From Megalobrama amblycephala (lineage: Eukaryota; Chordata; Actinopteri; Cypriniformes; Xenocyprididae): a DNA stretch of 64,000 nucleotides. Position 1 is the stretch's first letter. Each line of letters opens with the position of its first letter. The DNA lies in contig NC_063050.1 of NCBI RefSeq assembly GCF_018812025.1, positions 57,548,147 through 57,612,146 of the forward strand, written 5' to 3'. This document shows positions 53,201 through 63,141 of this stretch, in pieces. The notes beneath the pieces were generated by a model. That model was not told the DNA's origin, ran no database searches, and saw only the letters and a program-made list of their open reading frames with translations. Both the position numbers and the translations under genes were made by a program.

Positions 53201-55194
53201 CACTTCACATCTCACAGTCGCACAGCATATGAACCAGAGTCACTTCACATCTCAATCGCACACCATATGAACGGAGTCACTTCACATCTCAGTCGCACAC
53301 CATATGAATCGGAGTCACTTCACATCTCAGTCGCACACCATATGAACCGGAGTCACTTCACATCTCAGTCACACCATATGAACCAGAGTCACTTCACATC
53401 TCACGGTCGCACACCATATGAACCAGAGTCACTTCACATCTCACAGTCGCACACCATATGAACCAGAGTCACTTCACATCTCAGTCGCACAGCATATGAA
53501 CCAGAGTCACTTCACATCTCACAGTCGCACAGCATATGAACCAGAGTCACTTCACATCTCAATCGCACACCATATGAATCGGAGTCACTTCACATCTCAG
53601 TCGCACACCATATGAACCGGAGTCACTTCACATCTCAGTCGCACACCATATGAACCAGAGTCACTTCACATCTCAGTCGCACACCATATGAACCGGAGTC
53701 ACTTCACATCTCAGTCGCACACCATATGAACCAGAGTCACTTCACATCTCAGTCGCACACCATATGAACCAGAGTCACTTCACATCTCAGTCGCACACCA
53801 TATGAACCAGAGTCACTTCACATCTCACAGTCGCACAGCATATGAACCAGAGTCACTTCACATCTCACGGTCGCACACCATATGAACCAGAGTCACTTCA
53901 CATCTCAGTCGCACACCATATGAACCAGAGTCACTTCACATCTCACAGTCGCACAGCATATGAACCAGAGTCACTTCACATCTCACGGTCGCACACCATA
54001 TGAACCAGAGTCACTTCACATCTCAGTCGCACACCATATGAACCAGAGTCACTTCACATCTCACAGTCGCACAGCATATGAACCAGAGTCACTTCACATC
54101 TCAATCACACACCATATGAATCGGAGTCACTTCACATCTCAGTCGCACACCATATGAACCGGAGTCACTTCACATCTCAGTCGCACACCATATGAACCAG
54201 AGTCACTTCACATCTCACAGTCGCACAGCATATGAACCAGAGTCACTTCACATCTCACAGTCGCACAGCATATGAACCAGAGTCACTTCACATCTCACGG
54301 TCGCACACCATATGAACCAGAGTCACTTCACATCTCACAGTCGCACAGCATATGAACCAGAGTCACTTCACATCTCACGGTCACACAGCATATGAATCAG
54401 AGTCACTTCACATCTCACAGTCGCACACCATATGAACCGGAGTCACTTCACATCCATACTTAAACCCTAGCTGCGGACAAGTGAAGTGAGTGATTGATTA
54501 TTGACTAGTGATTGCTTGTGTTCAGGTGTCCAGCGGCACAAACACACTGACGGTGAATTCTGTAGTTCCACTGAGCGCCAGCAGCATCTCAAACCTCACG
54601 GTCGGTGCGTTACTCCTCCTTTCACAGTTTCATGCTCCTCTATACTCCTCATGTGAGCTCATGAATCATGTTTAATGGATGTGCTGTAGGTGGCGCTCTG
54701 GCTCAGGTGACGTCACACACTCCATCGGTCATCTCCATGGCGCCGGCCATCGCTACGCCTGCCCCCACTGTGACATCACCATCACTGACCACGTCTGTTA
54801 CCGCTGTGAAGCAGGAGTTGAGCGCAGTTTCCTCGGCAACCACAGTCACGCAGGGGGCGGGGCAGTTGCTGGTGACGGGCACAGGACTGGGCGGAGCTAA
54901 TCTGACTGCTGTCACTGGGGGTTTGAACCCAACGATTATAACGCCCTCGCAGCTGACGCAAGGGTGAGTGTGTGTGTGTGTTATTATGGGATGTCTCTCA
55001 CAGAAACATGTTGAAACATTTCCAGGTCACATTTCTGCCCCCAAACCAAAAGATGAAAAGTAAGAGGTGTGTTTATCATGTGAATTTCTGCTTATGTTTC
55101 TGGCAGTGGGACGCTGCTGAGTTTGACTCCTGCTCTGGGAAACACATTGATGAACAACAACACACTGGCCACCATCCAGGGTATGACCTCTGAC

Positions 55195-55251
<57 letters not shown>

Positions 55252-55759
55252 TACAGCCGTGACGCTCCACACGCCTGTTCTGACATCACAAGACATTATA
55301 TTTATTCACTGTATAGCAAATCTCACCTGGTTGATTATTTATATTGTCTCAATGTAACTATATTATTGTCCAGCTCTAATCTGACACATGCAACTGAAGA
55401 TATTAAGATGATAATAACATTATCTCTTTAAATCAATGTGTATTGTGGAAAAAAGTGCTATATAAATAAATAGTGTTTTGTCAGCAGCTCTCGCATCGGG
55501 CGGCGCTTTGCCTCTGACGTCCATCGACGGAAACACCGGCCTGCTGTTCGCCAACACCAGCGCAGGAAACCCCGCCTCCGGCCTGATGACCACGCCCTTC
55601 TTCCTCAACCCATCCGGCTTCTCTCTGCTGCCCGCCAATCTCCTGTCAGCGGGCGGGGCTGGAGGCGGAGCTCTCAACCTGCATGTGACCAGCGACGTGC
55701 AGCAGAGTCCTGTTGCCACGACGACGAAGAACGTGGCCTTGGCCTCGAAGGCCCAGTGA
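40787..55759 (+). CDS. pou2f1: POU2F1/Oct-1 transcription factor, 14 coding exons
   Basis: Nuclear octamer-binding factor. Exons: 40787-40832, 47866-47931, 48010-48101, 49249-49413, 49867-49984, 50061-50152, 50282-50443, 50521-50662, 50754-50893, 51357-51542, 54526-54604, 54690-54963, 55107-55180 and 55485-55759. Phases agree throughout; 636 residues with upstream acceptors, up to four fewer with downstream ones. The start [11 protein letters not shown] matches the human MADGGAASQDE isoform. Residues about 40-190 are Gln-rich (activation). The POU-specific domain is about 224-295 ([36 protein letters not shown]) and the homeodomain about 319-378 ([21 protein letters not shown]). The Ser/Thr/Ala-rich tail ends SKAQ as in human. 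Intron 1 is 7 kb; intron 10 is almost entirely a minisatellite. Which teleost paralogue it is cannot be told. Confidence 0.96.
43180..43500. promoter_or_regulatory. Conserved-looking noncoding block 1 in pou2f1 intron 1
   Basis: Unique sequence dense in homeobox and POU-type cores: TTAATTAAAG, GAATATTAATGAG, GGCTAATTAATTGC, and ATTTGCATAATGCAT with an octamer at 43466. No reading frame. It looks like a vertebrate developmental conserved element; conservation was not tested. Confidence 0.35.
43790..43967. repeat. Left part of an old AT-rich tandem repeat split by a transposon
   Basis: Units of roughly 100 bp with TTCTGAGTTTACATCTC and GGTAACTGCGACTTTTTATC. The same units resume at 46,465-46,900 (TACATCTCACAATTTTT, AATTCTGAGTTTGCATCTC). 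The two parts are separated by the element at 43968-46456. Confidence 0.7.
43968..46456. mobile_element. hAT-type transposon with 8-bp target-site duplication
   Basis: Ends TAGAGCTGGGCGAT and ATCGCCCAGCCCTA are inverted repeats with one mismatch. The flanks TCTCACAG (43960-43967) and TCTCACAG (46457-46464) are a perfect 8-bp duplication, the hallmark of hAT elements. At 2489 bp there is no transposase frame; much of it is other inserted repeats (44125-45372, and sequence near 45,536-45,575 resembling the end of a further element). It is nonautonomous and lies in pou2f1 intron 1. Confidence 0.85.
44125..45372. mobile_element. Nested inverted-repeat element filled with a 67-bp minisatellite
   Basis: Terminal inverted repeats of about 48 bp (left starts ATATATTACGGAAGAGGATT, right ends with its inverse AATCCTCTTCCGTAATATAT) flank a tandem array. 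Units of about 67 bp contain TTTATCTCGACTTTTTTCTC and GAAATTTAACG. A four-unit higher-order period of 270 bp is visible: CGAAATTTAACGACATTTTT recurs at 44461, 44731 and 45001. A palindrome with 21-bp arms near 44,242-44,293 marks where unit orientation flips. No coding capacity. Confidence 0.9.
46465..46900. repeat. Right part of the old AT-rich tandem repeat
   Basis: Continuation of the units at 43790-43967 on the other side of the hAT insertion, with about four degenerate copies of the ATCTCACA...AATAAAAAAAGGTAA pattern. Confidence 0.65.
46915..47580. promoter_or_regulatory. Conserved-looking noncoding block 2 in pou2f1 intron 1
   Basis: Unique DNA with AATTAATATGCTAATGAGC, TAAATATTTATGAA and an octamer in GAGATTTGCATGC (47337). 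A frame of 112 codons ends at a donor-like sequence near 47,575, but it has no recognisable domain and the known gene structure does not need it. I read it as regulatory rather than coding. Confidence 0.35.
48110..48340. promoter_or_regulatory. Conserved-looking noncoding block 3 in pou2f1 intron 3
   Basis: Starts just after the donor of the third coding exon. It contains CGTTAATTAAACAGCGC and an octamer in AATATGCAAATCTATGC (48229). CpG content is higher than in neighbouring intron DNA. Conservation is unverified. Confidence 0.35.
48400..49050. repeat. AT-rich low-complexity tract
   Basis: Degenerate TTTATTT/TTAATTT sequence without a strict period, within pou2f1 intron 3. No gene or site can be supported in it. 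Confidence 0.75.
49600..49835. mobile_element. Dispersed repeat, inverse copy of 28706-28860
   Basis: Contains TTTCTGAAGGATCATGTGAC, ACTGAAGACTGGAGTAATGA and CAGTTTTTACTGTATTTTGA, the reverse complement of the prlr intron copy, in longer form. It lies in pou2f1 intron 4. Confidence 0.7.
51543..54457. repeat. 38-40-bp minisatellite filling pou2f1 intron 10, about 75 copies
   Basis: Tandem units of CACACCATATGAACCAGAGT plus CACTTCACATCTCAGTCG. Variants are CAG or CGG, ACC or AGC, and an optional CA or CG insertion (CTCACAGTCG). The first partial unit overlaps the splice donor GCG|GTGCGT itself. The array ends about 70 bp before the next acceptor. Translations such as [21 protein letters not shown] are repeat artefacts. 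Confidence 0.97.
55199..55248. repeat. (TG)n microsatellite in pou2f1 intron 13
   Basis: TG run starting about 18 bases after the donor of the exon ending at 55180. Confidence 0.95.
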
Positions 55760-56576
55760 GCGCGTGCGGCTGCGATTAATCCTGTTGCTATTACCAAAAA
55801 CTCTTCTGACCGCTGTAGCGAGCGCAGGACTGACGAGCGACCGCCGGGTTTGTTGAATGATGCTGCGCGCTCTTGGACACGGTCAGGATGGAACTTTATT
55901 TTTGCATTATTTCTCAAACTAACGTCTAAATTAACCAAAAATGTGAGACACTTTGATGACGGCAGATTCTTCACGAGAGATTATTTGACGTAACAGAGTT
56001 TATATTGACTTTCTACGAGGGTTCTGTTGTTTTTATTTGCGGCTCTGTGAAGGGCCGATTGTAGATTTATAACCAAAAGCATTTCAGATGTTTTATGTTG
56101 CGAGTTACTGCAGCGCGTCGGTGGAGGTTCTGCCCGATGACTTTTAAACTAGTACTCTAACTCGACATCACTTTATAAATACGGTTAGAAGGCTTTAAAC
56201 TAGTAATAATCCGTCACAGTGAGCGCGTCTCCTGTGAGAAATGCAATCTGTCACACGTTTGTCTGAACACTGATTCTGTCTGTAGTGTTGATGTGAATCA
56301 GCGGCGGCAGAGAGACGACTTCATTCAGCATGAATCTATTAAATCTGTGTGATTCCACCTCATGGATGTTCTGTCTTATCAAATACTGGGTGTTGAACGT
56401 TTATTTCCCATGTTTCTAGTGTTCAGTAACGTGACGACGGCCTGTTTGAAGCCTCCGGATCGACTGATCTGACAGCAGCTTCACGAACACTACAGCATCT
56501 TGTACAGAATTTGCACGTGAATCTCACCAGACTTGAGCTTGAGATTCTATGGAAGCTTGTTGAGAAAAAAAAAAAA

Positions 56577-56827
56577 AATCGACTTCCAAGTCGGACTTCC
56601 AAGTCGGACTTCCAAGTCGGACTTCCAAGTCGGACTTCCAAGTCGGACTTCCAAGTCGGACTTCCAAGTCGGACTTCCAAGTCGGACTTCCAAGTCGGAC
56701 TTCCAAGTCGGACTTCCAAGTCGGACTTCCAAGTCGGACTTCCAAGTCGGACTTCCAAGTCGGACTTCCAAGTCGGACTTCCAAGTCGGACTTCCAAGTC
56801 GGACTTCCAAGTCGGACTTCCAAGTCA
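56577..56827. repeat. 13-bp minisatellite, about 19 copies
   Basis: Units GGACTTCCAAGTC, each an imperfect palindrome (GACTT-CC-AAGTC), preceded by a 13-base A-run. The 39-base frame repeat gives artefact peptides in all frames. Confidence 0.97.
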
Positions 56828-56970
56828 CCATGTTGGAGTAACCAAGCCAGCAAGTCCGACTTGGAAGTCAAACAAGTCCGCTTGGGAAGTCCAACTATGA
56901 AACTCGGCAAGTCCAGCTTGGTTTCTTCCAAGTCGGACTTGTTGGCTTGGTTACTCCAACATGGTGACTT
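56822..56970. repeat. Hairpin with 45-bp arms and 59-base loop
   Basis: 56822-56866 (starts AAGTCACCATGTTGGAG) is the reverse complement of 56926-56970 (ends ACTCCAACATGGTGACTT) at 44 of 45 positions; the one mismatch becomes a G-U pair in RNA. It directly follows the 13-bp array and probably derives from it. Confidence 0.95.
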
Positions 56971-57363
56971 GGAACTCCAACTTGGAAGTCAAACAAGTCA
57001 GACATCTGAGTTTTAAGAAATCAAATTGGAGTTCTAAGTCGGACTTCCCAAGAAACCAAGTCAGAGTTCAGATAAACCAAGTCATAATTCTGTGAAGTAC
57101 CTTTTTTATTTTTTATTCTGTTGAACAAGCTTCCATAAGATCGACTCGACACAAAACTGCTCCTTCAGTCTGTGATGCTGCAGAGATTTCTTTGGATTCC
57201 GTTTGTATTTTCAGACACGAGCGTTTTTCTGTCTTTTGAGAATCATTTGAGAATCGCAGCGTTTCTGTGCTGAAACAGAATCACAAAAGAAGCTGCAGCC
57301 AAAGTTCGTCTCTGTTTGAGTTCATTCTGCCGTCAGCGAACAGAGACGTGTAGCGCACAGGTG

Positions 57364-57383
57364 AGGTCAGAGGTCAGAGGTCA
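57364..57383 (+). promoter_or_regulatory. Three AGGTCA half-sites in DR1 spacing
   Basis: AGGTCA at 57364-57369, 57371-57376 and 57378-57383, each separated by a single G. This is the DR1 arrangement bound by RXR/PPAR and HNF4-type nuclear receptors. The match is exact; function is unknown, and the location in a probable 3' UTR is unusual. Confidence 0.35.
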
Positions 57384-58150
57384 GCGCGTGTTTTTGTATA
57401 AATACCTCCAGCACTGATGTTAGATCCAAGAATACTACTGTGTACAGTCTCTTTTAACTCATTTTTACTTCATTTGTGTCTTTTTTTTTACTCTCACGAA
57501 CACGTTCTGTTGAATCGACGGCGTCTCGTTGTTTTTATCTGCTTCCAGCAGTCTGTGGTGAAACTTCAACATGACAATATCTGCATATGATCCGTTCTGA
57601 TGTTATTTATACACATGAAACTGTTCAAACAGAAGGCGGCGACACTGATCTATAAATATCGTTCGTTTCCATTCTGCTTTTGTCTCACGCCGGTGAAGTT
57701 TAATATATGAAATATTTCAGTCTTTATTGTTTTCTGCAGGAATGAAAAAGCAGATGAAAACCAAAGATTCATCCGTTTCTTTGTCATCTTTATTCGAACA
57801 CCCACAATATATACCAGGATTATATATACAGTAAATATATAAATATGTGAAAAAAAGTTTATTTTGTGGTTCCCAAAGCAAAAGTCCTCTTGAGGATGAA
57901 AACCAAAGATTATTCACTTTCTCTTTGCCTTTCCCTTGATTTTTTTTTATGTATAATTCATTGGAAATCGTAGTTGTATTCTAATCTTTATGATCCAGTA
58001 ATCAAGTTATTGATTTTATGGTGGAATATGAATCATTTTCTCTCTGCATGAGATGAAACAGCAGCGTCTCCGAGTTTCTTCTGTCGTTCTCTTGATTCAG
58101 ACGATGTGTGTCGACTTTCTCTGCTGAATGTTTAATATCTTACAGAAGGG

Positions 58151-58429
<279 letters not shown>

Positions 58430-58743
58430 TGTTCCTCCGCAGGTCTTCTGGACTCCAGCGGCTCCAGGTGTTGCTGTTTCATGGTTTACTGTACTCATGA
58501 GCTCCTCTGGAGTTTGTTTCTTTGCTGTTGTTGAGTTTGTCATGTTGCTGTAGATTCATTAAATGTTTTTCTCAGACTGTTTCTCTGTTCGATCTGTTCT
58601 TCTGAGTGACAATCAGTCAAATCAAGCTTCAAAACTGATCATTACTGACAAGTGTGATGGAAAAAAATCATTTTATTAACAAGCTAATGACAAAATTACA
58701 GACAAAAAATAACAATCAAATGAAATAGTGAAATTCTCAGTTT

Positions 58744-61700
58744 TTAAAGGTGCCTTCGAATGAAAAATTGAATTTATCTTGGCATAGTTGAATAACAAGA
58801 GTTCAGTACATGGAAATGACATACAGTGAGTCTCAAACTCCATTGTTTCCTCCTTCTTGTGTAAATCTCATTTGTTTAAAAGACCTCCGGAAAACACGCG
58901 AATCTCAACCATATAAAAAATATGGACGTAGTGTCCGTGACGTCACCCATAGAGTTCTGAACAGCAGTTTTGACGCAAAAATGAGGCCGCGGCCATCTTA
59001 GCTGCACGTGACCGCACGTCACTCACGGATAACTGAAAATGGGCAAAGAGGCGGGACGTAGTTGGAGCCCATGCGACTTCTTGCTGAAACCACGCCCGCC
59101 TAGCATATCTATCTTAGATACTATCTAAAATATTAATAAAGGTAACAATATCATTAGAAAGTACTAAAGGTTTACTGTCAATCTACAGTGATTTTTAAGA
59201 TAACGTTATAGATGCTATAACACCAGTAGGCTAATTAATTTGTGTGGGGTGTGCAAATAACATAAAAAAAAAAAATCAACTGGGACTTCATACCTTTAAT
59301 GAAATAGAGATCGCGAGATGAATCCAATCCGTTGCACTTGGGTAAAATGTCCATTTCAAAACATAAAACATCGTTTATAATGTAAAACTCTATACGTACA
59401 TATATACATGGGTTTCATGTGACGTCACTGTATTCTATCGCCGCCATATTTGGGACCGGTCACAGCTGCGCGCCCTGTTTAAGTCTATGGTGACAGCAGC
59501 TACAACTACCAGAGGAAGGCCAACAAAACGCTCTCAGAAGGTTCACAACAAGTTTATAATAGATCTTGGATATGTGGTGCTGTTAGCCGTTTCAACAGTC
59601 GTCAGAACTTCAAATTTATTTGATTTATTTGAAAATATTATGAATTCTAGTTGCTGTGTTTCGGCGTGTTACAGGATGAACAAATTCACGACACCAGCTG
59701 ACTACATTACTTAGTTCAAGTACATGCGTGCATGATTTTGTGCAAATATAAGTTGTAATTTTATGTATAGCTTGTATAAATATATATGAATTACCATAGG
59801 ATGTGTCCTGTTGAGTTAATTAACCTTCTAGCAAAGCGCTTCAGTTTACGGGTGTTCATTCAGCGCGCGCAGCTCAAATAATACTGTTATCAAAATGAAT
59901 CTGTTATTGATGTTATTGTATACAAAAAAAAAATCTGTTATTGTTCATGATCCTTATTATTAATCAAACTATGTGTTGATGAAAATAATACTAGAATATA
60001 AGAGCTAGTTATTAAAAATAATGCATTCGTTTTCTAAAAGAAATATTAAAGTTTTAATAATACTGTGTAGTAACGTTAAACATTTTAATGACTTAATCAT
60101 TGCTGTTTGAGCTGCGCACGCTGAAGCTGAAGAGAATAAAAAAACCCATAAACTGAAAGTTAATTAACTTTCAACTTTTTAATTAATCAACGGAACACAT
60201 CCTATATAAAATAATCCAGATATTAATACAAAATAAAAATAATATTACAACTAGTATTTGCACAAAATCACGCACAGATGAACTTGAAGTAACCTCATTG
60301 AAACTCCGAAACACAGCAAATAAGCCCAAATAATTCACAACGTTATTTTACAAGTATATACGATTATAATATCATGTATAAGAAGAAGACAGTCCCAATC
60401 ATATTAATGTTTTGTCTTTTTGAGCGCTCGCACTGAAGCTATAGATGATCATCAGCTCTGTGGGTTATTTACCTCAACGAAACACATCCTTTATGAGAAT
60501 AATCAGATATTTATACTTAATAAAATTAATAAGTTTTATCTGTACAAAATGACGCGAATGCACAAGTGAAGTTTGAACAAGTTATGTAATCAATGTTTAA
60601 CTCAGTCGACGCGCTCTTACCACAACAACACGCTGAAACAACAACACAGAGAATTCACAACATTTTATTACAATAGTGTCCTCGTTATAATGTTACGTAA
60701 ATGACAGTCCCAGCAGTTATTAATGTTGTGCATTGCTGTTTGGCTGCCAGTGGTGTGGTCCCTTCTGAATGAAGCCAATAATTCTGCCGATCTAACTACT
60801 TTGGGATCAAATAAATTTGTAGTTCTGACGACTGTTGAAACGGCTAACAGCACCACATATCCAAGATATATTATAAATTTGTTGTGAACCTTCTGAAAGC
60901 GTTTCGTTGGCCTTCCTCTGGTAGTTGTAGCTGCTGTCACCATAGACTTAAACAGGGCGCGCAGCTGTGACCGGTCCCAAATATGGCGGCGATAGAATAC
61001 AGTGACGTCACATGAAACCCATGTATAGGTACCAGATATCTGTATAATGTTCTCTCAAACTAATGAGCACGTGTCCAAAGTATAATTTTTCAAATAATGC
61101 AGCAGTTTTAGTTATATCCAAGCAGTGCTGTCGGAGTTGTATATCCTCCTGGTATTGTCATTGTAGTAAATCTCAGGAACAAAACCTTTAGCCAATGCCA
61201 CGACGATCCAACAACGTGTGTTCTGCATGCGAGCACATGTACACAGACTGACATCTGTCTCGAGTATGCAGCAAGCCATATATTGTAAAAAATAATCCAG
61301 AAAAAAGGCACAAATACGGCTGAGATGCCAAATTCAATTAGCTGAGGTAACATGACGGCTCACAGACAGCAGCGGCATCTACCTGTCACTCAAGTGACCA
61401 CGCCCTTAATTATGCAGAACTTTAAGGCTTAATATAATTTAAACGGATGAGTTATAAAAAAATTCACCCCCCTCAGAGTTGTCATGAAGGACAAAATTAG
61501 CAGTATAGACCAAAACACAATGTGAACCAGAGTGTAAACATGTTTTTTTTCTGCTGTAAACTGTTTTAACATGATGGTCAATGAGATTCTGCTCCCTTTT
61601 GCAGCCTGTCCCTAGCGGCCAGTCGATGAATTGCAGTTTAAGTTACTTCCGTATTGGCTTCACGAGAAACTGGGGGAGGTTACCGCTTCATCTCAACATA

Positions 61701-62490
61701 ACATCGACTGTTACGTAACAGTCCGGGATCATTAATATGTACGACCACAATATTTGCATATGCCAGCCCCACGGTCCCAACACTATCAATTATGAAAGGC
61801 ATTAGACAAGGGCAAAACGTCTGGATCAACGTCTGAATCATCAGACTAGGTAAGCAAGCAAGAACAACAGCGAAAAATGGCAGATAGAGCAATAATAACT
61901 GACATGATCCAAGATATCATGATATTTTTAGTGATATTTGTAAATTGTCTTTCTAAATGTTTCGTTAGCATGTTGCTAATGTACTGTTAAATGTGGTTAA
62001 AGTTACCATCGTTTCTTACTGTATTCACGGAGACTATTTTCATTTTTAAACACTTGCAGTCTGTATAATTCATAAACACAACTTCATTCTTTATAAATCT
62101 CTCCAACAGTGTGTAATGTTAGCTTTAGCCACAGGAGCACTATCAAACTCATTCAGAATCAATGTAAACAATATAACAGTATACAATACTCACATAATCC
62201 GACGCATACATGACGAAACACTTTGTAAAGATCCATTTTGAGGGTTATATTATCTGTGTAAACTGTGTTAAGGCACTGTTCAAGGCAAGCGCGAGCTCTG
62301 TGGGCGGAGAGCACGGGATTTAAAGGGGCCGCAGCATAAATCGGCGCGTTTATAATGATGCCCCAAAATAGGCAGTTAAAAAAATTAATAAAAAAAATCT
62401 ATGGGGTATTTTGAGCTTCACAGACACATTCAGGGGACACTTTAGACTTATATTACATCTTTTAAAAACATAATCTAGGGCACCTTTAAA
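58744..62490. mobile_element. TTAA-flanked transposon, about 3.7 kb, composite
   Basis: TTAA at 58744-58747 is followed by AGGTGCC; GGCACCT at 62480-62486 is followed by TTAA at 62487-62490. TTAA duplication with short inverted ends fits Kolobok- or piggyBac-type elements. The right end (CCCCATAGATTTTTTTTATT on the minus strand) matches the fragment at 62649-62813. No transposase frame was found. A different fold-back element (59405-61025) is nested inside. Confidence 0.75.
59405..61025. mobile_element. Fold-back element with 220-bp arms
   Basis: 59405-59624 and 60806-61025 are reverse complements with only a handful of differences (left starts TACATGGGTTTCATGTGACG). Both arms hold the same frame, starting MVTAATTTRGRPTKR, about 46 shared residues with three substitutions. 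The 1.2-kb loop has smaller related blocks: 59,655-59,770 (plus) resembles 60,190-60,330 and 60,480-60,640 (minus). No known transposase domain. Confidence 0.9.
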
Positions 62491-62569
62491 AGTAAATGCA
62501 AAATGATATTCCTAAAAGACAGTGTGTGAAAAACTAAACATCACTTAAAACTCTGAATACAATATTAAA

Positions 62570-62640
62570 AATGAAATTTGATGTTCCATGAGGAATCTTT
62601 AACATCCATGAATCTTTCCATTCCACTAAAGGTTCTCTAG
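62570..62640. mobile_element. Short dispersed repeat
   Basis: GGAATCTTTAACATCCATGA and the following CTTTCCATTCC resemble a frequent fish repeat. Shorter relatives occur at 35,260-35,345 and 39,100-39,165. Confidence 0.4.
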
Positions 62641-62648
62641 ATTATTAA

Positions 62649-62813
62649 AGGTGCCCTAGCCTAGAACACTATTTTACAAGTCTCTGGTGTCCCCAGAATG
62701 TCTCTGTAAAAAAGTAAGCTTAAAATACCCCATAGATTTTTTTATTATACCATGTTTTAACTGCCTGTTTTGGGGTGGGAGGAAAAATGCACTGATTCTG
62801 TGCGTGTCCTCTT
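62649..62813. mobile_element. Solo end of the TTAA-type transposon
   Basis: AGGTGCCCTAG, then TACCCCATAGATTTTTTT and ACTGCCTGTTTTGGGG, match the right end of the 58744-62490 element in inverse orientation. TTAA occurs on both sides (62645-62648 and 62814-62817). The right side abuts the protease exon. Confidence 0.65.
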
Positions 62814-62818
62814 TTAAG

Positions 62819-63141
62819 GGGTCATTACACTGCTGTCATCCGCTCCTTTACAGATGACAAGTGGTACCGTTTTGATGACAGTCGTGTCACAGTGGTAATG
62901 TGTTATTATTTGATATTTAATATTTAAATTACTGTTTTCTGTTGCTTAATATTGAACTGTGCTCTTGTGATTTGCCTTCAGACTGATGAGAGTGAACTGA
63001 AAAGGTATGTGCCAGTTACATCAAATTACTCTTTCTTAATTTCTTTGTCATTTAAGAATGAAAGTAATTATAGTTTTTTTTTTAATCTTTTAATGTAGGT
63101 CTAGTGAAGCTTACTTTCTCTTGTACCAGAAAAGTGAGTAG
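62819..63141 (+). CDS. C-terminal fragment of a ubiquitin-specific protease (C19), possibly pseudogene
   Basis: Three exons: about 62819-62894, 62982-63004 and 63099-63141 (TAG stop), with GT-AG borders and consistent phases. The translation begins GHYTAVIRSF, the catalytic-His box of C19 deubiquitinases, continues DDKWYRFDDSRVTV, then TDESELKRSSEAYFLLYQKSE. The order GHYTA, W-FDD-V, AYxLxY is the standard end of the USP fold. Cys-box and middle exons are not found upstream, where only transposon DNA and pou2f1 lie. The first acceptor, CTTTTAAG|GG, abuts transposon sequence. It is either a truncated copy or the tail of a gene whose other exons are lost or displaced. No USP subtype can be assigned. 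Confidence 0.8.

Noticed and set aside
51543..54457. Regularly spaced repeats resembling a CRISPR array
   Set aside because: Units are contiguous without unique spacers, in an intron of a vertebrate gene with no cas genes. It is a minisatellite.
56423..56931. Overlapping frames on both strands (KSDFQVGLPSRTS and EVRLGSPTWKSDL repeats)
   Set aside because: 13-bp array; all frames open because of the period, within the probable pou2f1 3' UTR.
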